15,309 nt of DNA from an uncultured Clostridia bacterium (GTDB lineage: Bacteria; Bacillota; Clostridia; TANB77; CAG-508): positions 1-15,309 of the forward strand of contig CAKPLD010000024.1 in the NCBI GenBank assembly GCA_934167225.1, in the 5' to 3' direction. Below, in pieces: positions 1 to 7,245 of the stretch. The notes under the pieces are model-generated. The model was not told where the DNA came from. It was given only the letters and a program-made list of their open reading frames with translations, and ran no database searches. Each line of letters opens with the position of its first letter. The stretch's first letter is position 1. Both the position numbers and the translations under genes were made by a program.

Positions 1-40
1 GTGTTCTAGCTTTTGACCATCTTCTTTTTGGTTGTGCCAT
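1..40 (-). CDS. rpmF: 50S ribosomal protein L32, N-terminal fragment
   Basis: Only the first 13 codons are in the window; the gene runs off the left edge. They read MAQPKRRWSKART, which matches the conserved basic start of bacterial L32 (usually MAxPKRxxSKxRT). L32 is a small structural protein of the large ribosomal subunit. The start is an ATG at 40-38 with a strong AGGAGGG-type ribosome binding site at 48-55. The gene has its own consensus promoter about 70 bases upstream, so it is not read through from a neighbour on this side. Often yceD (DUF177) precedes rpmF in Firmicutes, but here the upstream neighbour is the divergent asnB. Confidence 0.88.
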   Translation of the reverse strand, partial: MAQPKRRWSKART

Positions 41-111
41 TTTTATTCCCTCCTCTTGTTAATCGATATATATGTTTTATACCATATTTTCACTTTTATT
101 CGTACCATAAG

Positions 112-140
112 ATTATACATTTTTTTTTAACATTTGTCAA
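112..140 (-). promoter_or_regulatory. Sigma-A promoter of rpmF
   Basis: Read on the minus strand there is a perfect TTGACA (140-135), a 17-base spacer and a perfect TATAAT (117-112). It faces rpmF and leaves a leader of roughly 65 bases. A full consensus promoter fits a highly expressed ribosomal protein gene. Confidence 0.85.
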
Positions 141-159
141 CCATTGTTACTAATTTATT

Positions 160-189
160 TTCACATTTTTTGTAAGGCTTTCATATACT
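160..189 (+). promoter_or_regulatory. Possible promoter of asnB
   Basis: TTCACA (160-165), an 18-base spacer and TATACT (184-189) lie about 40 bases upstream of the asnB start. The match to sigma-A consensus is moderate. It would diverge from the rpmF promoter, with about 20 bases between the two -35 boxes. Confidence 0.4.
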
Positions 190-230
190 GGTATTGAACA
201 AATTTTTATTATATGGAAAGGATAAGTTTT

Positions 231-2079
231 ATGTGTGGAATTGTTGGTTTTGTAAATTATAAAAAAGAATTACCTAATAAGAAAAATGTTATAAACACTA
301 TGGCCCAATCTTTAAGTAATCGTGGACCTGATGAAGAGGGCCTTTACCTAAATAATAATGTTGCTCTTGGCCATAAAAGACTTATTGTTATTGATCCAGA
401 AGGTGGCAAACAACCTATGGTTCAACGTTTTAATCAAGGCGAATATGTTATGGTTTATAATGGGCAAATTTATAACACAACAGAACTAAGAAAAATTTTA
501 ATTGAAAATGGATTCTCTTTTTATGGTCATAGTGATACAGAAATTCTTTTGAAAAGTTACATACATTATGGTAAAGATGTAGTAAATCATTTAAATGGAA
601 TTTTTAGTTTTGCTATTTGGAATACTAAAACCCAAGAGCTTTTTATGGCAAGAGACCATTTTGGGGTTAAACCTTTATTTTATACCGAATTTGATGGTGG
701 ACTTATATTTGCTTCTGAATTAAAAGCAATTTTTAAATATTCTAATTTTGAAAAAGTTATTGATTCTCAAGGTATTTCCGAATTGTTTGGAATTGGCCCT
801 AGTCATACACCTGGTTTTACTATTTATAAAAATGTATATGAAATTAAACCTGCCCATTTTGCGGTTTATAATAAATCTGGTCTTCATGTTGAACAATATT
901 GGAAACTTGAATCTAAACGTCATTTAGAAGATTTTGACGAAACTTGTAATCATTTAGATTATTTATTAAAAGATGCTATTTCAAGGCAATTAGTATCAGA
1001 TATGCCTATTTGTACATTTTTATCTGGAGGCTTAGACTCTAGTATAATTACCAAATTCACTTCTGATTACATGCAAAAAGAAGATATGGCACCTTTAGAT
1101 ACTTACTCTGTAGATTATGTAGATAATGATAAAAATTTCGTTAAATCTGATTTTCAGCCTAATTCGGATAATTACTATATAGACTTAATGAATAAAAATT
1201 CTTATTCCAAACACCATACTGTAATTTTAGATACACCTGAACTTGCCTCTAGTTTAAAAGAAGCAATGTTGGCCCGTGATATGCCTGGAATGGCAGATGT
1301 AGATTCCTCTTTATATTTATTTTGTAAAGAAGTAAAAAAAGAAAAAACTGTTACTTTAATGGGAGAATGTGCAGATGAAATTTTTGGTGGTTATCCATGG
1401 TTTTTCCGTGAAGATAGCTTAAATTCTGGAACTTTCCCTTGGTCTATTGCAAAACTTGAAAGAACTAAACTTTTAAATCCATCTATTTCAAGTAAAGTAA
1501 ATTTAACAGATTATATAGATTTTAGATATAAACAAAGTTTATCTAATGTAGAAATTTTGGATACCGATTCTTTTGAAACTGCCGAAAAACGTAAAATTTC
1601 GTATCTTACAATTACATGGTTTATGCAAACTCTTTTAGAGCGTGCAGATAGAATGAGCATGGCAAATGGTTTTGAAGTTCGTGTTCCTTTTTGTGATTAC
1701 AGGTTAGCTCAATATATGTATAATGTGCCTTGGGAAATGAAAGCTTATAAAGGCAGAGAAAAAGGTCTTTTAAGACACATTATGAAAGGTGTTTTGCCTA
1801 ATGAAATTGTAGATAGGAAAAAATCTCCTTATCCTAAGACTTTTAACCCTACTTATTTGTCAGCTGTTAAAGAGATGCTTACTGAAATTATGAAAGATAG
1901 TTCTAGACCTATTAATTATTTGCTTAACCGTGAATTTATTTTAGATATTTTAAATACTGATGGAAAGGCTTTCACTCGTCCTTGGTTTGGGCAATTAATG
2001 TGCCGGTCCTCAGATGATTGCATATCTTTGTCAGGTAGATATGTGGCTTGATATATATAATCCTAGAATTGAAATTTAA
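231..2079 (+). CDS. asnB: Asparagine synthase (glutamine-hydrolysing), frameshifted near the C-terminus
   Basis: Cytosolic enzyme that makes asparagine from aspartate, ATP and glutamine. The start is the ATG at 231, not the upstream in-frame ATG at 213, because Cys2 (MCGIVGF) must become the N-terminal nucleophile; GGAAAGGA sits just before it. The class II glutaminase domain covers about residues 2-200, with SNRGPDEEG, GHKRLIVID, YNGQIYN and GHSDTE. The synthetase domain has the PP-loop SGGLDSS at 265-271, then GECADEIFGG from 378 and ADRMSMANGFEVRVPF. The uninterrupted frame stops at 2051 with an untypical tail. In the +1 frame from 2002 the sequence reads AGPQMIAYLCQVDMWLDIY and on to a TAA at 2077-2079, which is how this family normally ends. 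One extra base near 2001 explains this. Corrected length is about 615 residues, normal for AsnB. All catalytic parts lie before the shift. Confidence 0.95.
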
Positions 2080-2089
2080 GTAAAATAAA

Positions 2090-2134
2090 ATGCAAGTTGC
2101 CACTAATAAGTAGCAACTTGTATTTTATTTTTTT
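2090..2134. terminator. Bidirectional terminator between asnB and the GH3 gene
   Basis: An 11-bp stem (2090-2100 with 2113-2123, one G-T pair) around a 12-base loop is followed by a T-rich run on the plus strand and by TTTTATTTTA on the minus strand. It lies between the convergent ends of asnB and the GH3 gene and can stop transcription from both sides. It slightly overlaps the GH3 stop codon. Confidence 0.8.
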
Positions 2135-4348
2135 AGAAAAAAACTATCCTCTAATACATCCTCTAAAGAAGGTCCAACAAAAACTCTAAACTCCCCTTCT
2201 TCTGAATCATATTCTGCATTTTCATTCCAAAACCTTAACATTTCTTCATTAATCTCAAAGGAAATTTCTTTTTCCTCATTCGGCATAAAACTAATCTTTT
2301 TAAAATCTTTTAACTCTTTTACTGGTCTTGTAACTCTTGCAACTACATCTTGAATATATAGTTCTACTACTTCTTTTCCTTCTATATTACTTTCATTTTT
2401 TATTTTCACACTCACCGTTATAGTAGAATCACAAGTTAAAATTTTACTACTTAGTTTTAGACAAGAATATTTAAATTTACAATATGATAATCCATATCCA
2501 AATGGATAAAAGCTATTTGTTGGAATCTCCTGATAACGCGATACATATCTAACATTACTATTATGTGGTCTTCCCGTATTGTAATGATTATAATAAATTG
2601 GACACTGACCAGTTGCCTGTGGGAAACTCATTGTCAATTTTCCAGAAGGGTTAACATCTCCAAATACAACATCTGCAATTGCATTTGCTCCTTCCGTTCC
2701 AGGAAACCATGCTTCTAACAAAGCTTCAACCTTTTCCTCAATTTCCTTTAATACTATTGGCCTACCATTAAACAAAATAACAACTATTTTTTTATTTAAT
2801 TTTGCAAGTTCATTCAGTAATCTTTTTTGTATATCCGAAATTTCTATATTTGCTCTTGAGCAGGCTTCTCCACTTTGTCTATAGTGTTCACCTATTCCCA
2901 ATACAATAACATCAGCCTTTCTAGCTACATCTATAGCCTCTTTTATATATTCATCTAATTTTTCTTGCTCATTTTCTATTTTTATAGTATTTCCTCCATC
3001 AGCCTGTAAAATTTGATTTATATCTTTTTCCTCTAATATTTCACTTCCTTTGGCATATAATATATTTTCTTTTCCAATCTTTTCTTCAAAAGCTTCTCTT
3101 AAAGTCGTTATTTTTTCCCTATCTGAAAACATAGACCATGACCCCAATATTGCAATATTATCTGCATATGGACCAATTAATGCTACTTTTTTGTTTTTAG
3201 TTAATGGTAAGACTCCATTATTTTTTAATAATACAAAGGTTTCAGCTGTTAGTTTTCTTGCTTTTTGGAGATTGAACTTGTTTAGAACTGTTTTTTGCTC
3301 TTTTTCACTATTTAAATTTCTATATGGGTCTTCAAATAATCCTAAATCATTCTTCAACTTTAAAATTCTTAAAACTGCTTTATCTATAATTTTTTCCGAA
3401 ATCTTTTTCTCTTCTACCAAGATTTTTAAATTATTTGCATATACATCTGACATCATATCTATATCAACGCCTGCAGTAATTGCTTTATATGCCGCTTCTT
3501 TTTTATCTTTTGAAACACCATGATTAATCGTTTCTTCTATTGCCGAATAGTCAGAAATTACAATTCCATTAAATCCTAATTCATTTCTTAACAAATCTGT
3601 TAATAACCATTTATTCACTGTTGCTGGAATTCCATTTATAATATTAAATGATGTCATTATCATTTCCGAACCACTATTAATTGCCTCTCTATATGCAGGA
3701 AGATAATATTGTCTAAATTCTCTTTCTGACATATCAACTGTATTATAATCTCGACCTGCCTCTACAGCACCATATGCAGCAAAATGTTTTACACAAGATA
3801 CCATTTCATAATTTTCACTTTCTTTTATATCTTTATGTGCTTGTATTACAGCTTTGGCATATATTTCTCCTAAATACGGATCTTCTCCTCCAATTGATTC
3901 CATAACTCTTCCCCATCTTGAATCTCTTACCAAATCTACCATTGGAGAAAAATTCACATTTACACCGTGCAATTTTTGCCTCTTCTCCTGCTAATTTCAT
4001 ACATTCATAAACAGTATTACTATCCCACGAACACCCCTGTGCTAAAGGTATTGGCAATACTGTTTTATATCCATTTATTATATCTGCCATAAATAATAAA
4101 GGTATTTTTAATCTATTTTTAGATAAGTATTCTTCTTGAACTTTCCTTATCTTTTTTGTGCCTACAATGTTTAGTATTGAGCCTACATTATATAACATAT
4201 CATTTGATAATCCCAAATTTTTAATTGGTCCTGTTGATACATCCACCTTTTCCATTAAAAATACTTCTCCTGCAATTTGTACTAACTGACCTATTTTTTC
4301 ATCTAAAGTCATATTAGATAATAATTCATATATTTTTTCATTAGTCAT
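2125..4348 (-). pseudogene. Glycoside hydrolase family 3 beta-glucosidase, split by a one-base frameshift
   Basis: GH3 enzymes remove terminal beta-linked glucose from oligosaccharides. The N-terminal part (4348 to about 3974) begins at an ATG with AGGAGAGG upstream; a TTG two codons earlier is too close to that site. The rest continues in another frame from a TTG at 3972 that has no start signal. Removing one A from the five-A run at 3973-3977 joins them as EAKLHGVNVNFSPMVDL, the normal GH3 sequence, giving about 740 residues. Visible parts (corrected numbering) are KHFAAYG, the SDY motif with probable nucleophile Asp266, GGE/DPYLG, SGEA with candidate acid/base Glu494, and a C-terminal fibronectin-III-like domain (GKEVVELYIQDVVARVTRP). 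No signal peptide, so probably cytoplasmic. It follows the GH144-like gene by 28 bases and is likely co-transcribed. The break may be a real mutation or a sequence error. Confidence 0.85.
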
Positions 4349-4382
4349 ATTCAATACCTCTCCTTCATTTTTTAATATTATC

Positions 4383-5621
4383 TTATATCTTTGTTTCTTG
4401 TTTACTTTTGTTAAATCCGAGAATCTTTAAACCCTTTTGTACATAGACATTTTTCATAAAATATTTCCATATCAAACCTGAAAAATAGTTTTCAATCATA
4501 ATCATTGAAATTCCTTTGTCTATTCCTATGCATTCTTTTGAATACCATATTTTTTTCATATCTAAATTATAGGCATCCTTAAATCCATATTTACACCAAA
4601 AACGAGGAAAATTGTTATAGTAATTTTCAACTGCTTTTAAACTATATTCAGGTGTAAAAACTACCGAACCTATTGCTCCACATGGCGAAATGGTTCCTTC
4701 ATTTTCTTTATTTAAGTCTGTATCTGCTGGCATTGCTCCAAAATTCCCGGAATATCCTTTAGGTCCCACACATGCAGTTAATCCCCAAGAGTTTTTATTA
4801 AATGTCTTAAATTTATTACTATTTTTTATGCAATATTCTCTATTTGCAAGTGTTGCTTTTACCGAATTATCAAACCAATTAATTCCATCCTTATCTCTTA
4901 TTTCTCTAAAATCAATCCAAGCATGAGAATATTGATATGTAAATAATGTTCCACAATATGTATAAATTATATCTTTTATATTTAAATAGTCTCTTTTTTC
5001 TTTTTTTATAAAATCATATATTTTCCCATCTATTGGATATGTTGGTGATGCAGTTCCCAAAATATATAATATCAATTGCTCGGCATACATATCCCAATGT
5101 CCCCAAAAACCTTTTTCATTGGAATATCCCATATAAAATTGCTTTGTTTTTTCATCTAAATACCATTTCCAATTTATTTGTTCATATAGCACTTTGGCCT
5201 TTTCTTTAATTGCCTTGCCAAAATACTCTCCTGCTAGTAATGCTCCACAAATAAAAATTGCTGTATCAATAATAGATATTTCGGAATTCCACTCTCTTTC
5301 AACTGTTTTTATGTTAACAAAATGATAGAAAAATCCATTTTTTTCATACATATTATATAAAAATGTATTAAGAGTCTTATCTGCCCTTTCATATGCTTTA
5401 TTGTAGCTAATCCATTTTCTTTCTGTTCCTATTACTAAAGCTGCCATTCCATAACCAACAGAGGCAATACTCGATATTTGAGGTGCCAATTTAGTTTTGT
5501 CTCTAATTAAACCATAACCTTTACTTTTTTTATTATGATTTGATTCTTTTAAAAAGAACTTACAACACCCCTTCAATTCTTTTTCTAATATTTCACTTCC
5601 ACTAAGTTTTTTTATTCTCAT
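4383..5621 (-). CDS. GH144-like (PF10091 'glycoamylase' fold) glycanase
   Basis: 412 residues, (alpha/alpha)6-barrel family PF10091, which contains the GH144 endo-beta-1,2-glucanases and a domain of cyclic beta-1,2-glucan synthases. Family landmarks appear in order: SIIDTA (116-121), AEQLILYILGTASPTYPI (180-197), QYSHAWIDFRE (230-240), NREYCI (260-265), WGLTACVGPKGY (279-290), GTISPCGAIGS (309-319), FTPEYSLKAV (322-331) and a DKGISMIMIENY stretch near 368. These include the acidic residues expected in the active-site groove, but I cannot assign catalytic roles with certainty. Unlike many relatives it has no signal peptide, so it should act on imported oligosaccharides. The start is the ATG at 5621 with an AGGGTG site. 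First gene of a two-gene operon with the GH3 enzyme. Activity on beta-1,2-glucan is inferred from family and context; other beta-glucans are possible. Confidence 0.8.
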   Translation of the reverse strand: MRIKKLSGSEILEKELKGCCKFFLKESNHNKKSKGYGLIRDKTKLAPQISSIASVGYGMAALVIGTERKWISYNKAYERADKTLNTFLYNMYEKNGFFYHFVNIKTVEREWNSEISIIDTAIFICGALLAGEYFGKAIKEKAKVLYEQINWKWYLDEKTKQFYMGYSNEKGFWGHWDMYAEQLILYILGTASPTYPIDGKIYDFIKKEKRDYLNIKDIIYTYCGTLFTYQYSHAWIDFREIRDKDGINWFDNSVKATLANREYCIKNSNKFKTFNKNSWGLTACVGPKGYSGNFGAMPADTDLNKENEGTISPCGAIGSVVFTPEYSLKAVENYYNNFPRFWCKYGFKDAYNLDMKKIWYSKECIGIDKGISMIMIENYFSGLIWKYFMKNVYVQKGLKILGFNKSKQETKI

Positions 5622-5641
5622 ATATATTTCACCCTAAGCCA

Positions 5642-5671
5642 ATTATAATATATTTAATATTATGTATTCAA
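5642..5671 (-). promoter_or_regulatory. Promoter of the GH144-GH3 operon
   Basis: On the minus strand TTGAAT (5671-5666), an 18-base spacer and a perfect TATAAT (5647-5642) lie just ahead of the GH144-like gene. The leader would be only about 15-20 bases, leaving room for little beyond the ribosome binding site. Confidence 0.6.
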
Positions 5672-5709
5672 TGTAAGTTTTTACCAAGGTTTGATTAATT
5701 TTCGGGGAC

Positions 5710-5740
5710 AAAAAAATAGCCAAGTCTTCCAACTCGGCTA
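5710..5740 (-). terminator. Terminator of the small membrane-protein gene
   Basis: On the minus strand a 9-bp stem (5740-5732 with 5725-5717, one G-T pair) around a 6-base loop is followed directly by seven T (5716-5710). It lies downstream of the stop at 5777 and upstream of the GH144 operon promoter, so it separates the two transcription units. Confidence 0.85.
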
Positions 5741-5776
5741 CAATATATATATTAGGAATTATTATGTTAAGCTAAT

Positions 5777-6112
5777 TTAATTGTTTGCCCATCTTAGCAT
5801 TTTGATGTCTTTGTATTTTTCTAATACCTCGTTATATTTTTCGTACTCATCTTCCCATAATGCATTAGGCACTTTGTCAAAAGCATTAAATATTTCTTCT
5901 GCTTCTTTTAAATATATTAATTGCTCTTGTACACTTAATTTTTCATATCTTTTTGAAAAAGCATATAATCTATCTAAAGTTTGGTTTGCTTCTATAAAGC
6001 TCCAAAAATCTTTTACATTCATTCCAAATGCTTTAATTTGAACTACTGCATATCCAATTAAGGCTACTATTATAAATATTAAAATATATATTAAAATTCC
6101 AATACCTTTCAT
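5777..6112 (-). CDS. Small membrane-anchored protein of unknown function
   Basis: 111 residues from the ATG at 6112. A GAGGTG site at 6119-6124 with 6-base spacing favours this start over the GTG three codons upstream. The N-terminus holds one strong membrane segment (about residues 3-25, GIGILIYILIFIIVALIGYAV). The rest is a charged, probably helical domain with FWSFIEANQTLDRLY, a QEQLIYLKEAEEIF helix, and a C-terminal KYKDIKMLRWANN. There is no signal-peptidase site, so it is probably a membrane-anchored protein with the helical part on one face. It has its own promoter and terminator, so it is transcribed alone, divergent from the metal exporter. I do not recognise a named family. Confidence 0.75.
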   Translation of the reverse strand: MKGIGILIYILIFIIVALIGYAVVQIKAFGMNVKDFWSFIEANQTLDRLYAFSKRYEKLSVQEQLIYLKEAEEIFNAFDKVPNALWEDEYEKYNEVLEKYKDIKMLRWANN

Positions 6113-6148
6113 CTTAATCACCTCACAAAACTTCCTTTGTACATATAA

Positions 6149-6177
6149 ATTATACCACTTTTGTAAAATTTATGCAA
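6149..6177 (-). promoter_or_regulatory. Promoter of the small membrane-protein gene
   Basis: On the minus strand TTGCAT (6177-6172), a 17-base spacer and a perfect TATAAT (6154-6149) stand about 37 bases from the ATG at 6112. Confidence 0.75.
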
Positions 6178-6180
6178 CAG

Positions 6181-6224
6181 TTTTGTAATATTTTTGTAAT
6201 ATTAATGTAATATTTTTGTCATTT
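6181..6224. repeat. Short 11-base tandem repeats in a divergent promoter region
   Basis: Four consecutive 11-base units: TTTTGTAATAT (6181-6191), the same again (6192-6202), TAATGTAATAT (6203-6213) and TTTTGTCATTT (6214-6224). A looser copy, TTTTGTAAAAT, lies at 6159-6169. The period is close to one DNA helical turn, so the T-tracts face one side of the helix. They sit between the promoters of the membrane-protein gene and the CDF exporter. Confidence 0.55.
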
Positions 6225-6236
6225 TTCTTGTTTTTA

Positions 6237-6265
6237 TTAACATTTTAAATCAAATATGTTATACT
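6237..6265 (+). promoter_or_regulatory. Promoter of the CDF exporter gene
   Basis: TTAACA (6237-6242), a 17-base spacer and TATACT (6260-6265) lie about 47 bases upstream of the chosen start at 6312. This is a good sigma-A match. Confidence 0.65.
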
Positions 6266-6311
6266 AGTGCTTATATTTTCATAAAAATAAATGCAAAAGG
6301 ATGTGTTAAAA

Positions 6312-7175
6312 ATGGATGATAAACGTTTTTCTCAGACTAAAAAAGTCGGAATTTTAGGTATTTTAGGTAATATATTTTTATTGATTATAAAAGGAACAAT
6401 TGGTTTTGCCACTAAAAGTCAAGCTATGATTGCAGATAGCATAAACTCAGCTGGAGATATTTTTGCCTCACTTATGACTTTTATTGGTAACAAAATTTCT
6501 AGTGCTCCCAAAGATGATGACCATAATTTCGGACATGGCAAGGCTGAATATATATTTTCTATGTTTATTGGACTTTCAATGATTGTTGTTAGTTTTAAAT
6601 TATTATATGATTCAATAAAAGCCCTTATATTTGGAAGTAAATTAGAATTTTCTTGGCTTCTTGTTATAACCTGCTTTATTACAATTGCTGTAAAACTTTT
6701 TCTGTATTTATATACCAGAAAAATAGCAAAAAAATACAACAATATCTTGCTCTCTGCTAATATGAATGATCACAGAAATGATTGTATTGTAACAACTTTT
6801 ACCTTAATTTCTGTTTTGCTTACATTAAAAGGTGTATATTGGTTCGATAGCTTAACTGGTATCGGTATTTCTATTTGGATTGGCTTTACTGGTTTGTCAT
6901 TTTTTATTGAAAGCTATAATATTTTAATGGATATTTCTGTTGATGATAAAACCAAAGATTTAATTTTAGATATTGTAAATTCTTATCAAGATATAAAACA
7001 AGTTCAGAGTATTAGCTCTTCTCCTGTTGGTTATAAGTATGTAATTGTTATTGTCATTTGTGTGGATGGCAATATGTCTACTTTTGATAGTCACTCTTTG
7101 GCTGATAGTATCGAAAGAAGCGTTTGTAAACTTGATAATGTTTATAAAACCATTGTGCATGTTGAACCAGTATAA
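6312..7175 (+). CDS. Cation diffusion facilitator transporter, probably manganese efflux
   Basis: 287-residue inner-membrane metal/proton antiporter of the CDF family with about six membrane segments and a C-terminal cytoplasmic domain (about residues 210-287, ending VHVEPV). The ATG at 6312 is preferred over the in-frame ATG at 6291, because AAAGGA lies about 10 bases before it and none precedes the earlier one. The transport site in helix 2 is ADSINSAGD (N45, D49) and in helix 5 is NDHRND (D153, D157). This N-D-D-D set is known from the manganese exporter MntE, whereas zinc exporters such as CzcD have H-D-H-D, so manganese export is the best guess. DDDHNFGHGKAEYI after helix 2 is the usual family loop. 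Transcribed alone from its own promoter and closed by a terminator. Confidence 0.88.
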   Translation: MDDKRFSQTKKVGILGILGNIFLLIIKGTIGFATKSQAMIADSINSAGDIFASLMTFIGNKISSAPKDDDHNFGHGKAEYIFSMFIGLSMIVVSFKLLYDSIKALIFGSKLEFSWLLVITCFITIAVKLFLYLYTRKIAKKYNNILLSANMNDHRNDCIVTTFTLISVLLTLKGVYWFDSLTGIGISIWIGFTGLSFFIESYNILMDISVDDKTKDLILDIVNSYQDIKQVQSISSSPVGYKYVIVIVICVDGNMSTFDSHSLADSIERSVCKLDNVYKTIVHVEPV

Positions 7176-7189
7176 TGAGTATAATGTAC

Positions 7190-7240
7190 AAAGAACCGAT
7201 TTCTAACGAACAATATTCTTTTAGGACCGGTTCTTTTTTA
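7190..7240 (+). terminator. Terminator of the CDF exporter gene
   Basis: A 9-bp stem (7190-7198 with 7228-7236, AAAGAACCG/CGGTTCTTT) extends inward with a weaker part and ends in a T-rich run through 7239. It lies in the short gap between the convergent CDF and clpC genes and may also help stop clpC transcription, although the minus-strand T-run is short. Confidence 0.8.
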
Positions 7241-7245
7241 ATAAA

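Noticed and set aside
213..230. Upstream in-frame ATG of asnB that would add MERISF
   Set aside because: The enzyme needs Cys at position 2, and the ribosome binding site is placed for the ATG at 231.
3960..3985. Programmed ribosomal frameshifting in the GH3 gene
   Set aside because: The change needed is +1, the A run is short, and I see no known +1 signal, stop-codon pause or stimulator. GH3 genes are not known to use it.
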